Assembly (NCBI GenBank): GCA_023078685.1
Contig: JALGAS010000003.1
Location: forward strand, 6,382,317 to 6,446,316
Direction: 5' to 3'
DNA: 64,000 nt
Origin: Neopestalotiopsis rosae
Lineage: Eukaryota > Ascomycota > Sordariomycetes > Amphisphaeriales > Sporocadaceae
The notes under the pieces were generated by a model, which worked only from the letters and a program-made list of their open reading frames with translations, was not told the DNA's origin and ran no database searches. A program made the translations under genes and the position numbers. Below are positions 1 through 10,555 of the stretch, in pieces. Each line of letters starts with the position of its first letter. The stretch's first letter is position 1.

Positions 1-733
1 AATTGGCTCGCCCAGTCGATTGTAGGATTCTGAGATTACCAGGAGCGAGAGGCTCAGATAATCCTCCTCAAGGGTGGCGACAAATTGGAGATGCGGCATG
101 AGTATTACGATTGTTTGATAACTGTTCAGATGGACTGAGGAATTTCTCCGCCATGGAAGAAGGTCAAGTTGGCAATATATGTTGACGTATAGACAGGGTG
201 ATCCAGTATAGAAATCTATATCTAGCGGCTTGTACTCGGAGATGGCCGATACAGACGCTGCCTTGTACTCGCAGATTCCTCCATGGCGAGACTGCTGGTC
301 ATGGAGTGTAACTTGTCATATCGTGTCATCATCAGAAGCCAACGAATTTGTATGTCAGAAGTAGGTTGCTGTAGATGTAGCACAGGTCATATGTCCGTCA
401 CGGTTCCACAAGCTAAATCTGAAAAGACCTCCTGTATAAAGTGCCTTGAAAACGCCATCATGGTCTTCAAACTTCTCTGATCAAGAACAGATCCATCTTC
501 TGAGAAATTCATGTATTTGATAGTGGTGATGGAGATACCTACATGAAGAGTCAACTGCACCATGCCAGCCGGTTGCGGGTCTCCACTTGAATGCAAGAGT
601 TTTGTTCTGACTCACACGAACGCCAAAATAAGAGTCATCCGACAAAATATATCAATAAATATCGAATCTTTGATTGTTTTTCAAGTGCTCATATGTAATA
701 GTATTTCTATTTCCTTTGAAAGACCAAAAGCCA
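1..733. other. Left-edge intergenic stretch, no convincing gene
   Basis: No recognisable protein is encoded here. On the minus strand a stop-free reading runs off the left edge from about position 233, just after an AG that could be a splice acceptor. Another minus-strand open stretch lies at 387-596. Neither resembles a family I know, and such lengths arise by chance. The last part is presumably the promoter and leader of the GST gene that starts at 734. Confidence 0.4.
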
Positions 734-1647
734 ATGCCCAGAATGGCTCAAAGTGACCCATCGACCGACATGATCCTCTACGGGCTCTGGACGAGGTACT
801 CCAGTAAGTCTTCACCTCAATAATATGTATCAAGCACATAGACTAATACGGCCGCTTAGGTTGGACGGTCCGAGTTGTTCTTGTGCTTGATTTCTTCGAA
901 ATTCCTTACAACCCTCGATATTACAACATTTACGATCCTGCGAGTCGACCGAGCGACGAAAACCTCCAAGGCCGTTTGGTTCCAATGCTTCAACCCAACA
1001 CAAAAGATCCAGGCTTTATCATCGAAGACTCTCTCGCAATCTGTGAATACCTCGCAGATTCGTTTCCGGATCGAAATCTCTGGCCAAGGGATGCCCAGTT
1101 GAGAGCATTGGCTCGCAGCGCTGCGGCACAGATGCACGCCGGCTTCAGTGAACTCCGCAGCACCTATCATACAAACTTTGTGGCCAAATACACTGGCAAC
1201 GTGCCTATCAACGACGCTGCAAAGAAGGAGATTGCCAAGATGCTCGGGATATGGGATTATGCGAGGGTTCAGGCAAAGAAGCGACTGACAGAGCTCGGCG
1301 AAAAGGACGATGGCTTCTTGTTTGGATCATTTAGTATCGCCGACGCATTCTTCTGGCCAGTCATTTGGGTGAGTGAACGATTCCGCCGAACTTGGACTTT
1401 CAAGACTGAATGAGAGTTGCAGCGCTTCAGAAGCTACCAATTACCGCTGGAGGGTATCACTAAAGATGCGTTGCAATGGATGAGGACCATGTGGAGCCAC
1501 CCCGTCATGGTAGCCCAAGCCCGCGGATACTTTGACCAAGCCAAGGACGAAGCGACGCGGGTTGACAGGTTTGATGACATTTTTAAGCATATTCCTGGGG
1601 TACACTATGGACGTTTTGACCAAGACTGGGCATTCATGTCTGATTAG
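734..1647 (+). CDS. Glutathione S-transferase family protein
   Basis: Three exons (734-803, 860-1368, 1423-1647) join to 267 residues. Both introns have GT-AG ends, and the first carries a CTAAT branch site. The N-terminal thioredoxin-like half starts with LYGLWTRYSSWTVR (about residues 15-28), where the SSW segment sits at the glutathione-activating position of bacterial-type fungal GSTs. It continues through VPMLQP and EDSLAICEYL, the cis-proline and glutathione gamma-glutamyl contact regions. The helical C-terminal half carries the AAQMHAGFSELR segment and SIADAFFWPVIW. Such enzymes conjugate glutathione to electrophiles in the cytosol; the substrate cannot be read. The ATG at 734 is the first in frame after the leader. 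ATGs at codons 4 and 13 are alternatives, since the conserved fold begins near residue 13. Family assignment is firm, the subclass is not. Confidence 0.88.
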
Positions 1648-3316
1648 CATTATTGCCATCCAGGGAAGTTGTTTGGTGAGCTCTCTAAAGTAGGTATGGA
1701 GTTTGTTATGTGTATGCCCAGAGTCTAGGAAAATTCCTCGGCTATTCTAGCGAGGCAGTGCTCGTGCCCTTCCTGCGCTAACAACAGTATCCATTGATTT
1801 TTGGCGGAAGATTGGGGGTCCTCTTCCTGCTGTCAAAACCGTTGATGAGGGTTGAAGCCGAAACCCACTGGCTATCGTGGGCCAGGACTAGGCCGGTAGT
1901 CTAGACTCCAAAACAAACATGGGAGTTGTGATCACATTCAGTATGGCTTTGGCACTTGAGTCGCTCGCTGGCTTGCTAGAGGCAACTACTCGATACCGAT
2001 AAGTATAATCTCTTGACTTGCATTAAACTCAAACATGGACAGTGCATGTGGTGCCATGAAAGCAGGTCGCTTCGGGCACATTGTGCATGGGTTCCCCAGA
2101 ATCGTTCGTTGGCTAAGAATTCTACGTGGGGGATTGCACCTGCATTGAAGAGAAGTACGGAGTACAAGTTACGTACTAGCAAGCAGTGCTATATTCTGCG
2201 CCAGTCTTTGTATTACACGCGTCTGGCAGTGCTGAGTGACGGCTGCTACGTTCTACAGTAATGAAGGCATGTCCGCAACAAAACGGTCAGTGAAAAATAT
2301 GTACAAAGTTAAGTGTACAAGTCAGTGCTCGGCAGATGAATCTGGACCTCCAAATGAGCAGTACAATGTACTCTGCAATATTATTTCAGGGTTCCCCCCC
2401 TTCCTCGTATCCAAACGCCCTAGCCGAAACGAGAACTTTGTACCTGACTATTTCAAATTGACCAATCACAGTAGGGAAGTCGCCATGCATCCGTCGATCC
2501 TCAGGGGTCGTCATTTATGCAGGAATTCGCCGGCGCCCACGGAGATGCCCTGCGTCCCGACTCCCCGGCAATCACAAGACACAGGGAAAGGTCACAGGAC
2601 AGAGAGAGTGTCCTACAGTATGGACCAACAGCCCCCATGACGAAATTGAAACTGTCGCATGTTTTCATTTAGATGCACCCCAATCGCTGTCATTTGTCAC
2701 TTTTGGCGGTTCCCTCCATTGTCCGGGTCCAGGGCCCGTCGGGCTCTAGTTAATAATAGTAGAACGAGGTACCTACTAAAATGTAGTCTTGTCTTCTCTT
2801 GTCCCGGCTGTCTTGATTCTTCTTAGCCTTTGGCTATATCCCTTCCCTTGTAGGGGGCGTCGACACATTCTCACCAACGCAGGCCATCCTTTCTTCTCGT
2901 CGCTCATTTGTTATTCATTCCTTTGCACAAGGCCTGCCAATACAGTGCTGTATCACAGTATTCTCCAGTCTCGGACAACGACAGCAAGCCATTTCGAAGA
3001 AAGAGCATCTTTTGAATATACGCTCCCCAGCCGTGCCGTTGTCCCAGGCGCATTTTTCTCGGGCTCTTTAGAGATCCGCTTACACGAGTCGCCCCCCGGC
3101 TGGAGGAGATCATCTGTTTTTGCATTCGACTGTCAGCGACTGGCAGGGAGGGCAGCAGCCAACACCAGCTTCTGACGGGACCTGGGTTGCCAGAAAGGTT
3201 GCGGATCTGAAGCCTTTCAATCTTGCAGCAACACACACATACCCACCGAAGAAACATCCATCAATCGCTTGTTCCGTGGTGCGATTGCGACGAACTCGCA
3301 ATCCGGACGATTCGAG
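1648..3316. other. Intergenic region with probable leader of the next gene
   Basis: Several open stretches occur on both strands (for example 2236-2640 plus and 2904-3257 minus), but none has recognisable protein character or plausible splice partners. The pyrimidine-rich segment from about 2790 to 3316 is probably the promoter and 5' leader of the small membrane-protein gene at 3317. Confidence 0.5.
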
Positions 3317-3873
3317 ATGTTGCCCTTCACCATTCTTGCCCGCGACGACTGCACCAATTCCGCCGGCGGCGACACCTGCGAGAAGCCAGCTAGTAATTCA
3401 AAGATTACTGCCATTGTCATTGGTGTCATCACGTAAGTGGCTCCTTGCGCGGGTGGCACTCAGACGTCGCGCACTACTACATCTCCAATCTTCTCTGCGC
3501 CTTTACTAACGCGGCCTTTGCCCTTCCTAGTGGCGTGCTTCTCGCCTGTCTTTTGGTCGTCATCGTCATCTTTCAGCGCCGCAGAACTCGAAGAGACAAC
3601 CAAGAGTGGACTAAGGACCCGCAAGAGTTGGAAGACTACGGCATGGGCACCATGGACCTGGATAACAACGCCAAGGCTGGTAATGTCAGAATACCCCCAG
3701 AGGCCCACCGCGCTGAACGACCCGCCGCCGCCAACAAGGAAGAGGGCCTCGGAAGCGAGATGCCTCCACAGAGCCGGATTTCGGTAACCTCGACAGTCTC
3801 GCTGGCACGACAACTACGAGGACATGATGACACTTTGAGCTCGACGGCGCAGGTTCCTCGTTCCCTGGTTTAG
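3317..3873 (+). CDS. Small single-pass membrane protein, conserved fungal type
   Basis: Two exons (3317-3432 and 3531-3873) give 152 residues. The intron has GTAAGT at its donor and CTAAC shortly before the CCTAG acceptor. The short outside N-terminus has two cysteines (residues 12 and 21, in a DDCTNSAGGDTCEKP segment). A single hydrophobic helix spans about residues 30-53 and is followed at once by RRRTRR, so the tail is predicted to be cytosolic. The tail is polar, includes LEDYGMGTMDLDNN, and is otherwise disordered. The design (two cysteines, one helix, a basic stop-transfer, an acidic YGM tail) recalls small uncharacterised ascomycete membrane proteins. No function is known to me. The intron lies inside the membrane helix, and the two halves match only when spliced, which supports the model. 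Confidence 0.72.
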
Positions 3874-5188
3874 GAGATTCCTGGCACGGGCACACTGCTC
3901 TCGACAATCTACGAATAAAAGCTAAGCTAAGAGAGGGAAAGGGATATAAGCAAGAGAATGTGTGGGCTTGATCGACCCTACGGAAAGGAAGCCAGATGCA
4001 GACATATATTGCTACACTTGGAAAAATTCATGCCGACCACTACTACTCCAAGTCAATTGGAGTCAAATTGGATCTTGCGACTTTTCCATTCGAACCAACA
4101 TACATTGAAAAGAACATCGTCCGGGGGTTGGCGAGCTGCGCATATGAAAACCATGAGGAAGCAGGATAGATACGCTTCTTGGCCGGCTCAGCTCGAGGTT
4201 GCTTGTACATGACAAGTGCGGGTCGATGCTAGAGAGACTGACTTCACAGTGGCGGTCCCTGGGGAGATATGAATGGTACCTTCGATTCTTTCGTGATCTA
4301 GGTAATCTGGCACGGAATCTCGTCGCTGGTTGCAAACTTTCTTGTCTGACGAAAAGCCAAAAACCAAAGTAATCAAATAAACATGTTATACAATGAATTC
4401 TCTCGTGGTTCCGCATGCAGATCATTTTGGAAACTTGTCTTGCTGCATGCCGGAACTAAATGGGCATGGATTACATAGTATGCCTCTCTATTTGCTGAGC
4501 TTAAGAAAGCGCACTTGATCGCCATTATCATCATGAATCAGCACCATCGCACATCAATGACTGAAATCACTCCACAACTTCTGTCAGCTCCGTGGTCACT
4601 CCTTGTCCCTTGTTAGGAGCCCCATGATCGTATCACAATCAAATAGGTGGGTGCGATTGATATGCACTGGCCTCGAGGCGCCTCGAAACACTTGAATCTC
4701 TGAGAAGGATATTCTCACAAGAGGGCCAGTCTTATGTATACGCCAAGGAGCACGGAAACATTCCGGCCGCCTCATTAGTTGAATCGAAACTGCCAGAGTC
4801 GTAAATATGGCTTCTCAATGTGAGTGTTGCAAGATGGCATCTCGTTTCACTGCGGACACGTCCCCTGTTGCCGTCATTGTGTTTCAGGGAGGCTCCGCTG
4901 TCGAAAACCCAAGAAGAACCCCCTTCCTGTTTTGAAAAGTGAACAACATTTTGACGCAACCCTGGACACGGTGAGACTCATCTGATTTCTACTGGCCTAT
5001 TACGCGAATAGCAAAAGATATGACCCTTTCTTCCTTTCGATACATTGAGACAGCCTGACAGCCACCTCATAATATCGGATTCGGATTGATGAGACTTAAT
5101 TCTTCTGGTTGAATTGACTTGCGCCGGGTGGTATTTATTTGCCTCTGTTCAGGCTGCGAAAGTGGTGTGCTTCCAAGGACTTTTGAAC
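3874..5188. other. Convergent intergenic region
   Basis: This region lies between the 3' ends of the small membrane-protein gene and the M20 hydrolase gene. The open stretches seen (for example 4063-4425 and 4732-4959, both minus) have no family resemblance. I see no RNA gene or repeat. Confidence 0.5.
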
Positions 5189-6768
5189 CTATTCTCCTCT
5201 GGATTTCCTGAGCCGATCATATCGCAACACACTGTTCAGTACGACCTGAGCGCCAAGAGCGCAATCTTCTGGACTGGTATATTCCTCCGGATTATGACTG
5301 ACACCGTTTCGGCACGGGACAAATATCATGGTCGTGGGGCATCGTCTGCTTGCGTACACACTGTCGTGACCAGCCCCTGATGATATATCGCGAACAAGAT
5401 CTTTGGTTCCTTGTCCAAATATGTCTTCAGTGGCCCCTCTCACACATTGAATGCAGTCCGGATGGAAGACGCTGGCATCGGTCTCGCTATCAGTGCGCCA
5501 GGATATGTCAAAGTCATTGCGGCCAGGTGTGCAGCCAGCTTGAAGTCCTTGAATATCGGTGCCGTTTGCAATTACTGAAAAGTCATTCCTCAGCTCTGCT
5601 TCCATGCTCTTCACTACAGCAGTCTTGGGGGATCGGATATCCATCGAGAACTTGACCACTCCGGGAATGGTATTCGTTGAACCGGGCAGAGCAGCGATAA
5701 TACCAGTCGATGCCAGCGCCGAGTGCTTCGTCGCTACTCGATGCGAGTGAAGTATCAGCTTGCTGGCGAGAAGCAGAGCATCACTTCTATTTGCAAATGG
5801 TGTCGTACCCGTATGCGAGTCTACAGTCAATTAGTAGCGTGCGCCTTCCGTCTAAGGCGTACATGGAAACAAACCTCGACCTTGAACCTCGATTGTGAAC
5901 CAACTGTATGCCTGTACTCCTTGGACAATACCAATTTTCCTCTGTTCCCCTTCTAGAATGGGTCCTTGTTCAATATGTAGCTCAAAATGTGCAGCCATTG
6001 GCACGGCGCGATAACTTGCGGGGGCCTCGCCTAAGTACCCGATACGTTTGAGTTCGGATTTCACATCCTTGCTTTCTCCCGTCACTGACTTGAGGCTGTA
6101 AGCACTCTCAAGAGATACCATCTCGGCCCACACGCCCGAACCCATCATGCTGACAGGAAAGCGAGCGCCCTCTTCACTACAGTCACGTCAATACATGTAA
6201 TTTGATCCACTGACAAGCAGACGACATACTTGGTCCAGTTTACAACCCCGACTGGGAATTCGGTCTGTATCTTGTGATCGTCCAAGGTCCTCAGCATTTC
6301 GATACCGGCCTGGATCCCAAGGATTCCGTCATATCGACCACCTGTGGGTTGAGTGTCCAAGTGCGAGCCCACAAACGTCGCCGGCCCTTCTCGTTTGCCC
6401 GAGCGCACCGCAAAGATGTTCCCAATCGCATCCACTGTGACCTTGCATCCCAGGCCCTCTGTGGTCTCGACGAACCAATCTCGAGCTTGCCTGTCGGCTT
6501 CAGATAGACTGAGACGCGACATGCCCGTCTCACTGGGCAGCTCTCCCCATCTCTTGCCAGGTCCCCATTGGCATGTGTGGTGGAGTGTGTCCATGAGCCG
6601 GTCTTGGCTGACCTTGGTGTGAATACCATGTTGTTGTTGATGAATGATCATTGAGGCGGAGTGCGGCAACCTCACGAGACTGATTCTCGAAGAGGCATGT
6701 TTGAAGCAATCGGCCACTAGAGGACGCCGAAAACACATCATTGTGAACTTTGTTATTGCGTCTTGCAA
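5189..6768 (-). CDS. M20-family N-carbamoyl-amino-acid / ureido hydrolase
   Basis: Three exons (6768-6230, 6176-5875, 5820-5189) encode 490 residues. The family covers N-carbamoyl-L-amino-acid hydrolases, allantoate amidohydrolases and yeast-type beta-ureidopropionase (PYD3), all dinuclear-metal enzymes that split carbamoyl or ureido groups to ammonia, CO2 and an amine. All metal and substrate motifs are present: SHLDTQPTGGRYDG (about 135-148), NEEGARF (180-186, created exactly by the first splice), AAHFELHIEQGP (about 241-252), GRDSHTGTTPF (created by the second splice), and C-terminal SGAGHDS plus SHNPEEYT. The N-terminal 40 residues are rich in Arg, Ser and Ala and could be a mitochondrial presequence. 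A start at Met40 is an alternative. The usual length is 410-480 residues. The gene is divergent from the GFA gene. Which ureido substrate it uses cannot be told, though pyrimidine or hydantoin breakdown is most likely. Confidence 0.88.
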
Positions 6769-7177
6769 AGAAGAGATGGTTTGGGCTTCAAGGGGACTGG
6801 CTGCTCTTGTATTTTTCTGGCGATTCGTGGCAAATGAGCATGAGTCCAGATATATTACTTGAGAGTACCAAATATCGAAGATTCGAGTGGCAGCAATGTA
6901 TCAGGCAGAAAGAGCATCAATCAATCAGGCAACTTAATTTGTACAGACACAAAGTATCTGGAGTGTAATTCATAGCAGCAGTCGCAGCTTTCATCACGGC
7001 GCGGGGAAGCGCCCACGCTTATCTGGACCTGCGTTAGGTATACTCCAACTGAAGGTGGAACCGCAACGACACACACAAGTTACAACCCAGCGCCAAGTCA
7101 TCCAAGCTGACGATTTCCAGCGCATATCCAAAGCTTGATTTCATCGTTCGATGTTGCGCATCATTCCGTTCACATGA
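6769..7177. promoter_or_regulatory. Divergent promoter region
   Basis: About 400 bp separates the starts of the M20 hydrolase (minus) and the GFA protein (plus), so it must hold both promoters. I see no distinct motif array. An out-of-frame ATG at 7174 lies four bases before the annotated GFA start. Confidence 0.5.
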
Positions 7178-8392
7178 ATGAATGTCTCTATCCCTCATTT
7201 CTCACTGCCCCAAACTTCCCACCAAGAGAACAAAATGTTGGACCTTGAATATGACATCTCATGTCACTGTGGCGCTTCGGCACAGACGATCAAGGCTGCG
7301 ACAAAAGGTACCAGCACCATCAACCTATGTCACTGTTCACTGTGCCGTCACATTACCGGCATCCTTTGTACCTCTTACTTGCCCATCGAACCTCCCAGAC
7401 TGGACCTCGGACTAAAGAGTTATTCCACCAGCAGGACTACCCAGAGGTATTTCTGCGTCAAGTGCGGATGCCACGTCTTTTACCGTTGCGAGACTCGAGG
7501 ACTCACCGGGTGGGGTGTTGCGACAGGAGTAGTGTCCAAGGATGTTCAAGGTTCCAGCAAGGTCGAAGAGCATATTGGCGGCGATGGAGCGATGAACTTT
7601 GCAAACCATGTAAACATCGCAGACACCAAAGATGGGGGTCTTTCATCTTTCATCAATTTGAGCCAAGGCGCAAGGGCTACGACACCATCAACTGCTCTGG
7701 AAATGAAGGGTGGCACAGAAACAGATCACTTCGACGCGCTGCAAGCTTCCTGCCACTGCGGAAAAGTTGAATTCCACATCACACGCCCCAATGAGTCCAG
7801 TCGCAGCCCGCATTCCGGCTTACCAGATCTCATCATCCCGTTCAAGTCCGGGGCGCCAGGAATCAAGAACACTGAAGATCGCAAGTGGTGGTTGAGGCCA
7901 GCGGACTCGCCCAACCCTACTCACTACATGGCGGGCACCTGTGCCTGCGAACCGTGTCGTCTGACCAGCGGCTTTGAGATCCAAACCTGGGCATTTGTGC
8001 CCAGGTCAAACATAGTTTTCCACATCTCTAATAATGCCGATATTACTAATCTGGAGCGAGACACATCATTTTTGCCGCTCGACTTCGGTACCCTCCCGCA
8101 GGGTATCCTCCGGACGTATGAGAGCTCCCCCGGCGTCCTCCGCGAGTCTTGTGACACGTGCGGTGCGACCATCTTCTGGCACGACAGGTGGCGACCCGAC
8201 CTCATCGATGTCAGCGTGGGACTGCTGAGAGCGCCCGAGGGTGCGCGAGCGGAGGCGTGGCTGGAGTGGTGGAAGGACCGGGTCAGCTTTCACGAGGATG
8301 CAGGTAAGGGACGGTCGGGAAGCTTGGCGTTGAGCGCAGTGGGTTTGGTTGACAACTTGGCGGATGGGTTAAGAAGAGCTGCATATCCTTAA
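7178..8392 (+). CDS. Tandem GFA/CENP-V-fold zinc protein
   Basis: This intronless gene encodes 404 residues with two copies of the GFA (glutathione-dependent formaldehyde-activating/CENP-V) zinc fold. The first copy has CHCG near residue 30, CHCSLCR near 51-57 and CVKCGCHVFYRC near 89-100. The second has CHCGKVEF near 193, CACEPCR near 251-257 and CDTCGATIFWH near 326-336. These paired CxC and CxxC sites bind structural and catalytic zinc. Family members form S-hydroxymethylglutathione or are of unknown role. The C-terminus ends DVSVGLLRAPEGARAEAWLEWW, typical of fungal members. The conserved region begins right after Met20 (codon at 7235), so that ATG may be the true start, given the uORF-like ATG at 7174. 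The substrate is unknown. Confidence 0.85.
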   Translation: MNVSIPHFSLPQTSHQENKMLDLEYDISCHCGASAQTIKAATKGTSTINLCHCSLCRHITGILCTSYLPIEPPRLDLGLKSYSTSRTTQRYFCVKCGCHVFYRCETRGLTGWGVATGVVSKDVQGSSKVEEHIGGDGAMNFANHVNIADTKDGGLSSFINLSQGARATTPSTALEMKGGTETDHFDALQASCHCGKVEFHITRPNESSRSPHSGLPDLIIPFKSGAPGIKNTEDRKWWLRPADSPNPTHYMAGTCACEPCRLTSGFEIQTWAFVPRSNIVFHISNNADITNLERDTSFLPLDFGTLPQGILRTYESSPGVLRESCDTCGATIFWHDRWRPDLIDVSVGLLRAPEGARAEAWLEWWKDRVSFHEDAGKGRSGSLALSAVGLVDNLADGLRRAAYP

Positions 8393-8583
8393 ACTTTTGT
8401 GTTGATATTCCTACATACATGGGTAACGCGCATGTGATGAGCAGTCTCTGGGTCAATCTCCTATGTGTACTTGAATTAATGTCATGTTTACTCGCAATGT
8501 ACAACATCCAAGACTCCAAGCACGAAAACTGGTGGACCAGTTCAGAAGTTCTTCATATATATTGTTGAAGTGTGAAGGTCATC

Positions 8584-9500
8584 TCACTGGTGTACAGGAG
8601 GAGGATGTAGGCCATGTTCTTGTATGGGCGATGGTAGTGAATCGTGTGTTGCGCCTGTGAGGCTGTGTTGATCTGGACCTGAACCCATCTGTTGCTGACG
8701 ATCGACCGCATGAGCTTGTTGAAGCTGTGTAGGAAATTCTGGCTGCATGGGAGGCATCTGCTGCATGGAATAGTGCGATATTGGCTGGGTATAGTACATT
8801 TGTTGTGGCATCACGGAGACTGCCAGCCTGTTGCGCTGATGCGTTTCCACACATGCGCGCACAAACAATACAAAGTGAACCAGACTAGAAAGTGTCAACT
8901 TGTATTTGAAGCAAGGGAACGGAACTCGACTTACACGAGCAGTACCAGGAAGGCCAACTCGGCCTGCATGATGGGCAAGTATTGACGGGAATAATAGTTG
9001 TAGTAATAACGCTGATAGTAAGAGTCGTATTCCGAGGCGTAGGCAACAAGCCAGCCCGTGAGTCCCGCAGCCACCAGGAATCCGAGCCACAACAGCAGGT
9101 GAAGGGCTACGTGAGCTCCAGGATGGATTCCATGGTGGCCCCGTCGTACGCAAATTGCGATGAGCTCGGCAATGTCCCAGCAAAGGGCGATACCTGCTTG
9201 TGGTGCCACCCAGATGATTTGGTAGCTCTGGTATAGACTCGGGTCGACGACGAGTGCGATGGAGGTACCAAGCACTATGACGCAAAAGACAATCGAGAGC
9301 GAGTAGAAGACGAGTTTTGTGATATGCCATCCTTTGCTAGAAGGAGTCACGCCCGGAGGAGAAGCGAGGTATTGCTGGGGATATGGCTGCGGGTACAATA
9401 GAGGATATGGTTGAAACTGACCATGTTGCGGGTGTTGATGTTGTTGCTGCTGCCCCATTTGCGGCTGGGAATGTGCTTGGTACGCATCCATAGTATTCAT
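8584..9500 (-). CDS. Four-helix MARVEL-like membrane protein
   Basis: Two exons (9500-8935 and 8884-8584) join through a GTAAGT/CTAG intron to 288 residues. The start at 9500 was chosen because the upstream in-frame extension is low-complexity and unlike the rest; the second Met at codon 4 is equally possible. The N-terminus is rich in Gln, His, Pro and Tyr. Four membrane helices follow at about residues 62-85, 95-118, 131-154 and 179-201. The last helix is completed only by the splice. A Tyr-rich loop (YYQRYYYNYYSRQY) precedes helix 4. The C-terminal tail is again Gln/Met/Pro-rich. The four-helix layout with cytosolic tails fits the MARVEL-like proteins of filamentous fungi, which sit at the plasma membrane or in vesicles. 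No specific function can be given. Confidence 0.75.
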
Positions 9501-10555
9501 GATTTGCTTTGTGCCTCGTTTTGAAAGAAATTCCTGTAATAGCTGCTCCTTTACTGTCTGTGACCGCTGGAAAACCTCGTGTAGGACAGCGGAGAAAGTG
9601 TGTAAAGGAGTAATTGGAACTAGAAATGCTACCATGGGCATTAAGATGTTTTACATTCTTCTTCGTCCCTCTCTGACTTCTTTCATTGCTGGTAGGATTA
9701 AGACTAAGTTTAAGCATATTACCAAGGTTCCATATTTGAGACTGAAATAGACTAACCTTTCGGTTTACGCCCTACACTACTTTACCCACTAGTTGAGATG
9801 GGCAAGTGGAATAGCTCATCTTTTGGCCCGAGTGAGCAAAACTAAATAGAGTGACATGAATTGAAGCAGGACTATGAAAGCTCGTGGTCGCTCAACAGTA
9901 TCAATCATCCACCTGCTTTCGCTACTAATAGAAAAATGCAAAATAAGTATCTGAAAAAGCAAGACTGAACGAGGAAACGCCACCAATCTCGTGAATGGGG
10001 CCATAACTGGCATTGTTCTAAATCAGGATGACTACTGTCGCCGCCAAGACAACCGGGGGGCAGCTTGCTGCATAACTCACCGTCCGTCGGCTTGGCCGTT
10101 GAAAATCTCTGAAATACATCAGGCAGACACTGTGAGCGGCATACTTGCCTATCAGGTGATGACGCGGAGCTCTTGTGCTTTACTGAACGAGTATTGGTAC
10201 AGGCTCGCCCAACTTCATAGTCTGCTGAGGTGGCCGAAAATACGGTGGGTGGCCGATCTTGATCGTCACGTCAGTAAAACTATGGTTGTTCATTGGCTCA
10301 CTTGTTAACCATGCTCCAGTGTTGATTCGATCTTTCCAGTGATCCGCTTTCAAATATTTCGCTCTCTTTGATGTCAGCTCTAGAATTGATTACTGCCAAT
10401 GAATCGTTGAATAAGGAGAGCTATTATTCAGGCCTGAAGAATAGTTTCAAAGCATATATCGCCCGTATACTTTAATAAACAATGTCATTCTCTCAATTTA
10501 TTAGCTTATCATACCTCTGCAGAACACTGATGAGCTGAATAGTCTTGCTTGTCAT
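9501..10555. other. Intergenic region, nothing identified
   Basis: Promoter of the MARVEL-like gene on the left and 3' flank of the amidoligase relic on the right. No open stretch with protein character, RNA gene or repeat was recognised. Confidence 0.5.

Noticed and set aside
2236..2640. 134-residue plus-strand open frame
   Set aside because: Irregular composition with no recognisable motif; it lies in a likely non-coding spacer.
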